Of a stretch of 64,000 nt of DNA, positions 33,377-42,921 are shown piece by piece (position 1 is the stretch's first letter; the number at the start of each line of letters is the position of its first letter). Source of the stretch: Sedimentitalea sp039941015 (GTDB lineage: Bacteria > Pseudomonadota > Alphaproteobacteria > Rhodobacterales > Rhodobacteraceae). Position numbers and translations under genes: made by a program. The stretch lies in NCBI RefSeq assembly GCF_039941015.1, contig NZ_JBDVFI010000016.1. The stretch is one strand, 5' to 3'. Below the pieces are notes generated by a model, which was given only the letters and a program-made list of their open reading frames with translations, was not told the DNA's origin and did no database searches.

Positions 33377-35190
33377 TTGCCCTTCTCCCCGGCATGGCGG
33401 TTCAGCGAAGCGACCATCGCGGGGGTGTAGCCGGGTTCGGTGCGCACATCGACAACCGCAACCCCCCCTGCATCCACGTGCGCCAGCGCCTTTTCAAATA
33501 CCTCGGTCAGTTCATCCGCCGTCTTGATCGGGCCAAAGCCCTTTGCGCCCTGCGCTTCGCCCATTCCCGCGATGTCAATTTCCGGGTCGGTCATCCGCAT
33601 CCCGATCCACTTGTTTTCAACCTTGCGGTCCCGCATCCGTGCAACACGTTCCTGATGCACCTCGTCGTTGAAGAACGACTGGTTGTTCGCAACGATATAC
33701 AGCAGCGGAAGGCGGTAATGCACGGCAGTCCAGATCGCGGTCACACCCATCAGGAAATCGCCGTCACCGCCGATGCAGACCGGCAACCGATCCGTTTCCC
33801 GCAGGGCCAGCGCCGCGCCAACGGCAATCCCCGGCCCGCCCCCGATACCACCGCCGCCGTCGGATCCCAGAAAGTCGAGCGGATGCGTGAAATGCCAGAA
33901 AGATCCGTCCCAACCCAGCGGCAGGTGAACAAAGGAAACCTTGCGGTCCTCCACCGCCGTCCGCAGGCCGGATGCAAGATGCGCCATCGTCACCTTGCTT
34001 TCATCAAGCTCCGGCAGCTTTGCCTCGGGCTTGCGCTCCGGGGTGAGTTGTTCCTTTGCCTCCCCCAGTGCCGTCAGCAGACCGTCCAGCACCTGATCCG
34101 GGGCCGCGCCGATCATCATGTCGACCATCGGGAGGGATTGGTAATCCATCGACCAGCCGTTGTGCAGCGTATGATCCAGTGAGATCTGCACGATCTGCGC
34201 CTTCGGCGTCGCCCTCTCGTACACGGAATCCAGCGCGCCGCCCAGATCGACCCAGTCTAGGCTCAGGATCACGTCCGCATCGGCCAGTGCCTCCCGCGCC
34301 TCGGGAATGACATAGATCCCCGGCGATCCCGCATGCAGAGGATGATCGGTTGGAAAGCTGGCGCCGATCTTCAGGTCTGTCACAACCTTTGCACCCAGCC
34401 TTTCGGCCAGACGAACCCGCGCGTCCCACGCCTTGGGGCATCGCGAGGCGCGACCGGCAAGGATCACGGGCCGTTCGGCACCCTCCAGCAGGTTCGCAAG
34501 CTCGCGTATCTGCGCATCCGACGCGCCTGACCCGACCTTGGGCCGGAACCGCGCAGCATCGATGGCGGGCAACTGCGTTTCCAGAACCGCCTCCTGCAAC
34601 CCCGCATCCAGATTTACATAGACCGGACCCTGCGGCGCCGTGTCCGCGATCCAGGCCGCCCGCAGCAGCGATTCCCGTGCAGCAGCGGCAGAGCCAGGCT
34701 GATCGTCCCATTTCGTATAATCGCGCACCAGCGCACCCTGATCCCGCGAGGTATGTATCCACTCAATCCAAGGCCGCCGTTTGGCAGCATCCACCGGCCC
34801 GGTCGCCCCCAAAAGCAATACCGGCATGCGATCGCACCAGGCATTGAATACGGCCATCGTCGCGTGCATCAGTCCCACGTTCGAATGCGCAACCGCCGCC
34901 ATCGCACGCCCGGTCACCTTGGCATAGCCATGCGCAATCGCGACCGCGTGTTCCTCGTGCAGGCAGAGCAACATCTGCGGCGCGGAGTTGCCCAGATAGT
35001 TCACCAGACTGTCATGCAACCCGCGATAGCTCGCACCCGGGTTGAGCGCAATGTAGGGGATCGACAGGGACCCGATCGTCTCTGCCATGACATCGCTGCC
35101 GAACAATGCATCAAACTGTTCCTGTGGCACCGGCGCTTCGACGTCAGACGGACCACCTTGCGTCACTGCACCGTCATTCTGCTTATTCAT
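33373..35190 (-). CDS. Thiamine diphosphate-dependent enzyme (acetolactate synthase / benzoylformate decarboxylase type)
   Basis: 605 residues with the three-domain ThDP layout. Catalytic glutamate region LHEEHAVAIAHGYAKVTG (E79), central domain with RPVILAGRASR, and the C-terminal ThDP motif GGDGDFLMG with paired asparagines in VANNQSFFND. It should decarboxylate or condense a 2-oxo acid. It is the first gene of the long minus-strand operon (AAGGAAG before the ATG) and has a degenerate paralogue at 21779-23551. Confidence 0.9.
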   Translation of the reverse strand: MNKQNDGAVTQGGPSDVEAPVPQEQFDALFGSDVMAETIGSLSIPYIALNPGASYRGLHDSLVNYLGNSAPQMLLCLHEEHAVAIAHGYAKVTGRAMAAVAHSNVGLMHATMAVFNAWCDRMPVLLLGATGPVDAAKRRPWIEWIHTSRDQGALVRDYTKWDDQPGSAAAARESLLRAAWIADTAPQGPVYVNLDAGLQEAVLETQLPAIDAARFRPKVGSGASDAQIRELANLLEGAERPVILAGRASRCPKAWDARVRLAERLGAKVVTDLKIGASFPTDHPLHAGSPGIYVIPEAREALADADVILSLDWVDLGGALDSVYERATPKAQIVQISLDHTLHNGWSMDYQSLPMVDMMIGAAPDQVLDGLLTALGEAKEQLTPERKPEAKLPELDESKVTMAHLASGLRTAVEDRKVSFVHLPLGWDGSFWHFTHPLDFLGSDGGGGIGGGPGIAVGAALALRETDRLPVCIGGDGDFLMGVTAIWTAVHYRLPLLYIVANNQSFFNDEVHQERVARMRDRKVENKWIGMRMTDPEIDIAGMGEAQGAKGFGPIKTADELTEVFEKALAHVDAGGVAVVDVRTEPGYTPAMVASLNRHAGEKGK

Positions 35191-35571
35191 CCCAGGCTTC
35201 CTTCGTACAGTTTGAGGCTTCGGATGTCATTTTCCGTAAATGGCCGATGGAATGCCAAGACTGAAATATTCTCGCAGAAGTCACGTTCGCTTTGGGCGGG
35301 AAAACAATGTTGCAGCAGGCGGCACGTTCCGTCGCCCCGATGCCTGACGTCATGGGTCCCGGAACCGGTATGGCTGAAAGGTAAATGACACAAAGCGCCC
35401 TGCATGGCACATTCTTTCCACTCCCTACGGCCTGAGCCAGAAAGTGATGACGATCTGAGTTTGCTTCTTTGTCGCAAACGAATTGGCTACCCCGCGCGGT
35501 GAAATTCAGACCGGATGGATAAGACCTTGGCGACCAAAAACAAGGCTTCGCGGACTGGCCGTGAAGTTCGC
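35191..35571. other. Promoter region of the minus-strand catabolic operon
   Basis: A stretch of about 380 bases between the ThDP enzyme gene and the truncated LysR gene. No credible gene was found. It should contain the operon promoter and any regulator sites. Confidence 0.45.
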
Positions 35572-36194
35572 TTAAGACTGCGTCGCGACCTTCTTGAGAC
35601 AATCGATCAAAACGCTTCTTTCCAGATTGATCGGCGCTGATTGCGAGAAGCTTGTTCCCACCGGACCTGACAAGAGCGGTGATTTCAAGGAAACGATGAC
35701 AAGACTTCCGTCCGCGACCTCGTCTGCCACGACACCGCGCGAAATGAACCAGAGGGCATCGGAAGACCCGACAATCTTGCGCCCAACCGGCAAAGCGACC
35801 GTTTCAATCGCGCCGCGCATTTCAGGCAGCCCAATACTAACGAGGTATCTTTGCACGGTTGGCGCAATCACGGCACCCGCCGGTGGAAGCACCAAATCAA
35901 AAGATGCCAAGCCCTCTTCTGGGTTTTCAAATTCGAGAACATGATGGCCCGGACGACAGACAAGGACGACATCCTCGATGTAGAGCTGCTGGAATGTGAT
36001 GCCGGTTGCGGTTTCTCGCTCTGGCATCCGGCCAACAACCAGATTCAGCGCGCCCTCGCGCAGTTGATTGAACAGTAACCAATTTGGCCCCGTCATGATT
36101 TGAAGCCGCACATGTGGCATGTCCTGGCGAAACAAAAGCACGGCTTGCGGCAAGAGTTCGGTTGACGCTGTTGGAAGTGCTCCGACAGACAGCC
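35572..36194 (-). pseudogene. Truncated LysR-type regulator (co-inducer domain only)
   Basis: From about WLSVGALPTASTELLPQAVLLF the frame matches the LysR effector-binding domain to its end (about 205 residues), including LREGALNLVVGRMP and WFISRGVVADEV. The DNA-binding N-terminus is absent. The frame runs upstream directly into an IS3-type orfA in another frame near 36194. It was probably the local regulator of the operon starting at 35190, now inactivated. Confidence 0.8.
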
Positions 36195-36386
36195 ACTGTC
36201 CTTTTCGGCTTGCTTGACCCATCCGCTCAAGGTCTGAGGAATACAGCCAATCTTGGGTGCAATGGCCGCGATTGCGCCCGCCTGCGTTTCGTATGAGCCT
36301 TGATGCTCGAACACCATCCGGACCGCACGCGCGCGGACCTCAGGCGAGTAGCGATTTGCCATTTTGCTTTTTGTCATAACCATCAT
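36195..36386 (-). pseudogene. IS3-family transposase orfA fragment
   Basis: MANRYSPEVRARAVRMVFEH is followed by AAIAPKIGCIPQTLSGWVKQAEKDSG: the helix-turn-helix orfA of an IS3-family element. It stops at the junction with the LysR remnant, and orfB is missing. Confidence 0.8.
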
Positions 36387-36401
36387 CCTTACTTAAGTTG
36401 A

Positions 36402-36690
36402 TGGTCTCCGACAGACCCGGGGCGATTCAGTTGAGCCAAGTCGTGGAAACCGGCGCCGGCCCGATGATATGAAAGCCCGGATTGTGGTTGAAAGCTTCTG
36501 GCCCGGGGCGAGGGTCAATGATGTGGCGCGGCGCCATGACATCGTTCCACATCAGCTTTCGGCCTGGCGCCGGTTGGCACGTGACGGCAAGTTGGCGCTG
36601 CCTGCCGATGCCATGGCCTCGATTTCTGCGGAGGCCGCTGCTGTTACATTTCCGGAGCCAGCCTTTGTTCCGCTGGAGATTACCATGGGA
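36402..36690 (+). pseudogene. IS66-family tnpA fragment
   Basis: The plus-strand frame reads RGNRRRPDDMKARIVVESFW, then PGARVNDVARRHDIVPHQLSAW and RRLARDGKLALP. This is the small TnpA protein of IS66-type elements. tnpB and tnpC are absent. It abuts the IS3 fragment head to head, so two old insertions meet here. Confidence 0.75.
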
Positions 36691-36738
36691 CCGAGGTGGA
36701 CCAGGTCGGGGCCTGCTTGCATCCAGAACGTCACAACT

Positions 36739-37056
36739 CTATGCGGGCTGATCCAATCGTCCTGGTCGCGTCTCTGTGAGCCGCGCCCCGTCCCTTGTCT
36801 CATGCCCGCCCCGGGCCGCGCCGATCTGCCCATTCGGGTGACGGTCTCTGGAGCTGCGGATCTTTGATCCTGAGGGCATCGTCAAGTTGCGGGACATCTC
36901 AAAAGCCGGTACGTGGGCGCTTGCCAGATCATTCGGGCCGACCATGACTTTCACGTTTCCCGTTGCGGAGGCGGTTTCCGGAACGCGAAAGTAGGTTGTG
37001 CGCTCTTGCCCGTCCTTCGTGTAGGTCCGGGGCACTGTCAAAACGTAATTGGTCAT
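36739..37056 (-). CDS. Small hypothetical protein, 105 aa
   Basis: AAAGGAGATCCCGAAA precedes the ATG at 37056. The first about 55 residues (TNYVLTVPRTYTKDGQERTTYFRV, then GNVKVMVGPNDL) look like a folded small beta-rich protein. The remainder is low-complexity R/G/T-rich sequence that may be an out-of-frame tail, so the gene could be truncated or frameshifted near 36880. No family was recognised. Confidence 0.45.
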   Translation of the reverse strand: MTNYVLTVPRTYTKDGQERTTYFRVPETASATGNVKVMVGPNDLASAHVPAFEMSRNLTMPSGSKIRSSRDRHPNGQIGAARGGHETRDGARLTETRPGRLDQPA

Positions 37057-37341
37057 TTTCGGGATCTCCTTTGTTTCGCTGACCTGCCCGTGGCGGATCG
37101 CAAAGGGACGGGGCGCAAGCTGAAATGCGGAGGGTCCGCAGCGCGGAAACCGTATTTCTTCTTGCCGGAGCGTCAGCTGCGGGCACGCCCGGGCCGCGAT
37201 CAGCGACAGGTGCATCCATCGACAAACAAAGGTGCGCCGTTCAAATGACCTTTGCGGCAATAACCTGTCCCCGGCACAGGAATGGCGACCGCAGCCACCA
37301 GCCCCTGTCTGCGACCGGGACTGACACCCGCCAGACAAAAC

Positions 37342-37380
37342 CGCCAATCCTGGCCAAGGCATCCTGGGATTGGCGTCTTT
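37342..37380 (+). terminator. Terminator-like hairpin
   Basis: CGCCAATCC (37342-37350) pairs with GGATTGGCG (37367-37375), a 9-bp stem, followed by TCTTTT. No obvious gene feeds into it from the plus strand. Confidence 0.55.
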
Positions 37381-37531
37381 TCCCCAAATGGCTTTCAGAA
37401 TTTCGCTGCGTTTCGTGTCGCAATTGTCCGGAGGGCGCCGGAAGAAGGCCCTGTGTGATCATGGCCGTTTCAGGTACCTGGCGACAGGGCGGTAGGCCGA
37501 ACAGCACGCGGAGCGGGTTGGTCGAAAAATC

Positions 37532-37705
37532 GTGTTGCCGGTGGCAACACTCCACCATCGCGCTTTCTCGGTCTTTCACAGCAGTCATGGCTTTGTTTCA
37601 AGGAGCGGGGCCCGGCCACGCCCTGACGCGCCCCATCCATCGGGATGAGTTGCGGGCCGGCCTCAAAGGACGATAGGAGTTGCAAAAGATGCTCGTTATG
37701 CAACT
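37532..37705 (+). other. Candidate oriT region
   Basis: Two inverted repeats lie just upstream of mobC: GTGTTGCC-GGT-GGCAACAC at 37532-37550, and AGTTGCA-N14-TGCAACT at 37678-37705. Relaxase origins usually carry an inverted repeat next to the nick site and sit beside the mob genes. The exact nick cannot be assigned from sequence alone. Confidence 0.4.
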
Positions 37706-37756
37706 ATAGGGGTAGCAGGATATGTAGACTGTATTACAAATTCGCCTTGGGACTCG

Positions 37757-38308
37757 ATGATACTCAAATCGTTCGCCTCAAAACACAAGAAAGACGCCTC
37801 CAACATGCTGTTGGAGGGTGCGTCGGCAAAAGCCGTGGCGGAGAAGTACGGCGTCCATGTTTCAACGATCTACGGGCTGCGCAAAGACATGGGTCACGGC
37901 CATAGCAAGGCGGATCGAGCCTCGCATGTTGTGACCTTGCGCCTGTCGGACGAGGAGTTTCAGGCGCTCAACGCGTTCGTGCTCGACGCCGGTTTGCCGT
38001 CGCGGACAGCCGCCATCCGATCCCTGATCCGAGCGGCCACGGGATTTCTGGAACTGCGGCGTGAAGAATATCTCGATCTTTCAGAGGTGAGGGCCGAGTT
38101 GAAGGCACAGGGCCGCAACCTGAACCAGATCGCCCGCGCGCTGAACAAGGCCGCCTTCAAGGGTCAGGCGAAGCTGACCGCGCAGGACAAAGGCTTTTTG
38201 TCCGATCTGAAGCGCGCCTATGTGGCGCTCGATGGGCGTCTCGCGACGGCGTTTCGAGAGGTCCGGCAGAAAGGCAGGGACGCGCTGCACTCCGGTGACA
38301 GGACATGA
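37757..38308 (+). CDS. mobC: MobC-like relaxosome accessory protein
   Basis: 183 residues. An N-terminal helix-turn-helix-like segment (KAVAEKYGVHVSTIYGLRK) precedes a ribbon-helix-helix (VTLRLSDEEFQALNAFVLDAGL). The MobC hallmark GRNLNQIARALNKA follows. MobC proteins bind oriT and help the relaxase melt DNA. Its stop overlaps the relaxase start (ATGA). Confidence 0.85.
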   Translation: MILKSFASKHKKDASNMLLEGASAKAVAEKYGVHVSTIYGLRKDMGHGHSKADRASHVVTLRLSDEEFQALNAFVLDAGLPSRTAAIRSLIRAATGFLELRREEYLDLSEVRAELKAQGRNLNQIARALNKAAFKGQAKLTAQDKGFLSDLKRAYVALDGRLATAFREVRQKGRDALHSGDRT

Positions 38309-40755
38309 CGGCGTCCCGTTTCATTGATGATATTCTGATCCGTGCCAATCGCGGCATGGGTCAGACAACCGTGGGAGGCGGTGCCAAGCCGCGCGCCGAG
38401 CGGGTCTGGAAAAGCCTTACATCGACCGGCAGTGCTTTTGTGAAACGTATTCCAGGCGCCGGTGTGCAGCACCCCAAGCAACTCGCAGGGCAGCTCGCCT
38501 ATATCAATGGAAAGGCGAAAGGAACGTTTGCGTCCGCGACTCTTGTTCATGCCGATGATGACGCTTTTGAGCAGGCTGATCTTGACCAGATGATGCGCGC
38601 ATGGGCGCAGGACTGGAAGGGCCGTCCCCGCAACGGCCACACGAGTCACATGGTTCTGTCGTTTCCCGATGATGTGTCCCAGGATGCCGCTTTTCAGATC
38701 GCGCAGGATTGGTGCGCCGAAATGTTCGAGGACGAAACGCATGTTTCCGATACCTGGGAGTATGTTGCGGCGCTACACACCGATACCGCAAACCCCCATG
38801 TTCACATTGTCCTGAACAACCGCGGGCTTGGTGGCACCTGGTTTTCCATCTCATCGGAGGGCATTTTCAACCCGCAGATGATGCGCGACCGCATGACGGA
38901 CATTGCCGATGATTTTGGCATCCGGCTGGAAAGCCTGAGCCGGGCCGACCGCGGACTGTATGGCAAGCCCATCACCAGCGAAGAAATATATGCAAAGCGC
39001 GAAGGTCGCAGTCTTTCGACGGAGGTCACGAAGGCTGACATGACCGCCGACTGGCGCAGGACCGACATGCTGCGCACCGCTGTTCTTTACTCTGTCCTGG
39101 CAGATTTCGCCCTGACCATCGGCGCACCGATGATTGCGAACCGTGCGTATATTTCAGCGGCCGCCCTGTTCGCCGGCGAAGAAATCCCGAAAGGACCGAT
39201 GATGCAAATTGAACTGGATGTGAACGCTGACCGTGAGGACATTCGCACGTCGCTTATAGGGTGGGCAGAACAGAACCGGGAGCAGATCGAGGCGTTGCCC
39301 GGAACAGAACAAACAGAGATCATGCGAAAAATTGACGTGGCTCTGAACATCATTGAAACCGACGCAACGCCCGATCTGACTGATGACACCATCTGGACGG
39401 CCTTCAGGAATTCCCCATCCTCATATCTCATTCCAGACGCAGGCGCTCTAGAGGCCCGTGCCGCGCTTTATGTCGATGAAGCCGACACCGCGTTACTGCA
39501 TGCGTTCGTCACCGAAAACGTGCTGGATACCTACCTGGTCACAGGCGACGTGCCGTCCAGGTTTGCCACCGTCATGCCCGCCGTCGCCGAGGCTTACGAG
39601 GAAATGCACAGCCACCGGCTTGAAGACATCCCGAAGGAAATGAAAACCTACGTCGAGAAAGCCGCCCGCATGGGGATTGACCCGCTGCAAATGCAGGAGC
39701 GGCTTATCAAGACCATCGATGACCCGATCGAGAACGTGAAAATGGAGCGCGAGGACATTGCGAGGATCGTGGCCGCCCGCGGCGCGACGGTCTTTCAAAG
39801 AGGTGCGGGCCGCGCGTTCGCGTATGAGGGTGTTGAAGCCGAAGGCCGCAAGACGCTTGAAGACGTCGAGAACGGCGTCCGTGTCCAGTTTGATGAAGCC
39901 AGCGACGAATATACGAAATTCGAGCCGCTGGTTGTGGCGCGGGCGATGGAGCCGCGCAAGTCAGGCGAGGTCGTCGCAGAAGCCCTGGATCTACACGAGA
40001 AGCGAGAGCGCGGTGACTTTAACGCAGCCGACACCGTGCGGGCTGATGCGCTCTTGAGGGATACGATGGACCGCTATGACGCACTGTTTCGCGGCGCAGA
40101 TGTCAGCGACGCGCAGCAGGCCCGGATTGACGCCATGCGGATTGCCATTCAGGACCGCCGTGATCTCGAGGAGATGACGATCCAAGCCGGGATCGATGCG
40201 GAAATTGGCCGTTTGCGGTCCCAGGGCTACAGCCGCGCCTACATTTCGGAACGCAGTATGGAGATAGAGGGCAGCGTTGTTGAAGGGGTTTACAGGGCAG
40301 GGGCCGCGCCCAAGGAGGCGAGCGATTATGTTGCCGCTTATCGGAAGGCCGAAGCCGACTATCGCGAGTTGCAGCTCGCACTCGGCAACGTCGAGGACCG
40401 GATCATTGCAGACAGCAAAGTATATGACCGCGACGGCGTTGCGCGGGTACTTCAAGACATGGCAACCACAGCCGCCACCACGGGCCGCGCCGATCTGGCC
40501 GACAGTGCCGTAGGGCGGCACGTTCTGACCGCGTTTGTTGCGTTGGAGGGCAGGGGGGCGATGCAGGAGATTGCAACCGGCAACGTGGACTCGCTTGCTG
40601 AATATATCGACACCCCCGCCAACCAGCGTCTTGCCGCGAAGGAACTCCTGAAAAGCGCCAAATCCCTCGATGTCGGCCTGGAACCAGATGAGATCGAGGG
40701 CGGACTGGAGGCCGTCGATCCAAACTATTCGCGGAGCAGGGGGTATTCGATATGA
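38305..40755 (+). CDS. Conjugative relaxase (VirD2-like, MobP-type)
   Basis: 816 residues. The relaxase domain is at the N-terminus: motif I tyrosine probably Y66 (AGQLAYINGKAK), motif with HTSHMVLSFP, and the metal-binding motif III ALHTDTANPHVHIVLN (H158, H165, H167). A long helical C-terminal region without a recognisable helicase or primase domain follows. It nicks oriT and leads the strand into the recipient. Overlaps both neighbours by ATGA, forming a mobC-relaxase-virD4 operon. Confidence 0.92.
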   Translation: MTASRFIDDILIRANRGMGQTTVGGGAKPRAERVWKSLTSTGSAFVKRIPGAGVQHPKQLAGQLAYINGKAKGTFASATLVHADDDAFEQADLDQMMRAWAQDWKGRPRNGHTSHMVLSFPDDVSQDAAFQIAQDWCAEMFEDETHVSDTWEYVAALHTDTANPHVHIVLNNRGLGGTWFSISSEGIFNPQMMRDRMTDIADDFGIRLESLSRADRGLYGKPITSEEIYAKREGRSLSTEVTKADMTADWRRTDMLRTAVLYSVLADFALTIGAPMIANRAYISAAALFAGEEIPKGPMMQIELDVNADREDIRTSLIGWAEQNREQIEALPGTEQTEIMRKIDVALNIIETDATPDLTDDTIWTAFRNSPSSYLIPDAGALEARAALYVDEADTALLHAFVTENVLDTYLVTGDVPSRFATVMPAVAEAYEEMHSHRLEDIPKEMKTYVEKAARMGIDPLQMQERLIKTIDDPIENVKMEREDIARIVAARGATVFQRGAGRAFAYEGVEAEGRKTLEDVENGVRVQFDEASDEYTKFEPLVVARAMEPRKSGEVVAEALDLHEKRERGDFNAADTVRADALLRDTMDRYDALFRGADVSDAQQARIDAMRIAIQDRRDLEEMTIQAGIDAEIGRLRSQGYSRAYISERSMEIEGSVVEGVYRAGAAPKEASDYVAAYRKAEADYRELQLALGNVEDRIIADSKVYDRDGVARVLQDMATTAATTGRADLADSAVGRHVLTAFVALEGRGAMQEIATGNVDSLAEYIDTPANQRLAAKELLKSAKSLDVGLEPDEIEGGLEAVDPNYSRSRGYSI

Positions 40756-42764
40756 AACTGATGCTCGCAAGCCTGTTGGCGGTCCTGTGCGGCCTGGTCG
40801 CCGGGTCCGGTATCGCAAGTGTCTATCTGACATTTGCCTTGCGCCGAAACATACTGACCACCGATCTGATGCTGCACTCTCAAACCGTGATGGATGGCAT
40901 CTGGTCGGCCCAGCCCTATCTGACGGCGCATCTTGTTGTGCTCGGGTGTATCAGCGTGTTTCTGATCGTCGCCATTGCGACGGTGATCTGGGACAGGCTG
41001 GTCAGCTATGGGCAACGTCGCTTTCAATCGCTGTCCAGTCTGCGCCGCAACAAGATGGTCCAGCCGGTCGGCTGTGGCTTCGTTCTGGGTGAGCAGATCA
41101 CGCCACCGTCGCAGCGTCCGGATCGCCCTGTCAAGGTGAAGGCGACCGATAGCAAATTGACCACAGCCTTGCCGTTTCGCACCCGCAAGCTCCGCTACAT
41201 CGCGGCTCTCTACAGCTCGGTCAGCAATGTGCTGATGGTTGCGCCAACCCGATCCGGTAAAGGTGTCGGCTTTGTCATTCCCAATGCCCTGACCTTTCCC
41301 GGTTCGATGGTCGTGCTGGACGTTAAAGGCGAGCTTTGGGACGAGACGGCACGGGCGCGTGAGCAGATGGGCGACAAGGTTTTCCGGTTCGCGCCGCTTG
41401 ATTTCAAGAACCCCACACATCAATACAATCCCCTGGCGCGTCTCTCCGGCATCGAGGATATGGAAGAACTATGGACCGGGCTGGAACGCATCGCGCAGCT
41501 CTTCCTGCAAACGGACGGCAAGGACGATTGGCTCGAAGGGTCAATTATCTTGTTTGTCGCCGCCGGTATCCTTGCTGTGCAGCGCGATAATCCGACGATG
41601 GGCGAGATCTACCGCATTATCTTCGGAACGGGGCAGGGCACAGACCTTGGCAAATCATCGGCCGATCTCCTTCAAGCCGCAGCCAAAGAGTGCAAATATC
41701 CGAACGCCGCCCGCGAGTTGAACCGAATGGCGTCACTCGACGCCAAAATCCAGCAAAGCTATATTTCCATTCTCAGTATCGCGGGGCTGGGACAATGGGC
41801 CAACCCCAAGGTCGAACGGGTCACACGTCGCAACGATTTTGATTTCACGCAAATGCGTCGCGAACCAACGTCGGTCTATCTGATGATCCTGTCCGAAGAT
41901 ATGCAACGCCTCAACTCTCTGGTCCGCTTGTTTTTCGCGGACCTGATTTCCTTTCTGCGCTCGTCAAAACCCGGAGAAGACGAGCCATTGCCCATCTTCA
42001 TGCTGCTGGATGAGTTCGACCAGCTTGGCCGGATGCCTCTGGTCGTCCAGGCGATGAAACAAACGGCAGGACATGGCGGGCGGTTTGCCATCGTCACCCA
42101 ATCCATTCCCGGTCTGATTACCGTGCCGTATAGCCCGGAGGAAATACAGGCGATTGAAAGCGCCTGTCAGGTGAAGCTCTATATCGCCGCCAGTGAGGAT
42201 CGAACCGCCAGCGAGTTGGAAACCGCCCTTGGCACGCGCACCGGCTCAACCGTCAGTCGCTCGCGCGAATTGCGGGACGTCGGGTTTGGAGCAGGCAGTG
42301 TTACCCGCAGTACCGAGCATCGCCCGCTCTTGTCCAAGCAGGAAATCCGCGACATGGACCCCGACAAGATCATCATCTTGCCGGAACGGCAAAACCCAAT
42401 CCTGGCCGACCGGATCAAGTATTATCAGTCACGCGAAATTCTGAAAATCCATAAGGCTCAAGAGGGTCACGATTATCCCTACCCGACCGTCGATCAAGCC
42501 GCAAAATCAATGACCATGAAAGAGGTAAGAGAAGTGGCGAGTGTTGCGAAGGGAGAAGAGGACGCGGCGACGGAGGAAGCAATCTCCGGAATGACGGTAG
42601 ACCGCAAAGCCGCAACGACGGCGCCAATCCACAAACGGTCCAAACAACCCATCAAAAGGAAAAAGAGCGGCAAGATGAGTCCCGACGCACATGCCGCTTA
42701 TGCCGAGTCCGCTACAGAGGCCAAGGAGCAGCTTGAACGCAAGCACGGGACAGAAGCTGCCTGA
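40752..42764 (+). CDS. virD4: Type IV coupling protein VirD4/TraG
   Basis: 670 residues. Two N-terminal membrane helices (about 4-29 and 60-80) precede the ATPase domain with Walker A VAPTRSGKGVGF (164-174) and Walker B PIFMLLDEFDQLGRMP. The last 80 residues are charged and disordered, as is common for substrate recruitment. It links the relaxosome to the VirB channel. Confidence 0.95.
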   Translation: MKLMLASLLAVLCGLVAGSGIASVYLTFALRRNILTTDLMLHSQTVMDGIWSAQPYLTAHLVVLGCISVFLIVAIATVIWDRLVSYGQRRFQSLSSLRRNKMVQPVGCGFVLGEQITPPSQRPDRPVKVKATDSKLTTALPFRTRKLRYIAALYSSVSNVLMVAPTRSGKGVGFVIPNALTFPGSMVVLDVKGELWDETARAREQMGDKVFRFAPLDFKNPTHQYNPLARLSGIEDMEELWTGLERIAQLFLQTDGKDDWLEGSIILFVAAGILAVQRDNPTMGEIYRIIFGTGQGTDLGKSSADLLQAAAKECKYPNAARELNRMASLDAKIQQSYISILSIAGLGQWANPKVERVTRRNDFDFTQMRREPTSVYLMILSEDMQRLNSLVRLFFADLISFLRSSKPGEDEPLPIFMLLDEFDQLGRMPLVVQAMKQTAGHGGRFAIVTQSIPGLITVPYSPEEIQAIESACQVKLYIAASEDRTASELETALGTRTGSTVSRSRELRDVGFGAGSVTRSTEHRPLLSKQEIRDMDPDKIIILPERQNPILADRIKYYQSREILKIHKAQEGHDYPYPTVDQAAKSMTMKEVREVASVAKGEEDAATEEAISGMTVDRKAATTAPIHKRSKQPIKRKKSGKMSPDAHAAYAESATEAKEQLERKHGTEAA

Positions 42765-42921
42765 GCGGCATGACTGGGGTCGACTCCGGCTGTGGGCGGA
42801 ATCGTATCGTCCGTTTTGATCATGGCTTTCACCACCTGAAATCGCCCGTGAGTAGGATATGCGTCCATCCGACGGCTCCGTTGTCCGAGGGAAGCTCGAT
42901 TGGGCTGTCCAATTAGGGAGC
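42765..42921. other. Gap between virD4 and the DprA/PRTase pair
   Basis: About 160 bases where the plus-strand transfer operon and the minus-strand pair converge. No clear intrinsic terminator was recognised. Confidence 0.35.

Larger units (their letters stand above)
37057..37756. other. Non-coding region ahead of the mob genes
   Basis: About 700 bases without a convincing gene. It contains a terminator-like hairpin (37342-37380), a perfect 8-bp hairpin (37532-37550) and a 7-bp inverted repeat with a 14-base loop (37678-37705). Placement directly before mobC makes it the leading candidate for the origin of transfer. Confidence 0.5.

Noticed and set aside
32414..34182. Long plus-strand frames opposite the Pht5-like and ThDP genes
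   Set aside because: Shadows produced by high GC; no start sites or domains.
37241..37588. 115-codon minus-strand frame in the mob upstream region
   Set aside because: No ribosome-binding site and no family; overlaps the inverted repeats of the candidate oriT.
41876..42444. Short frames opposite virD4
   Set aside because: Shadows of the coupling-protein gene.
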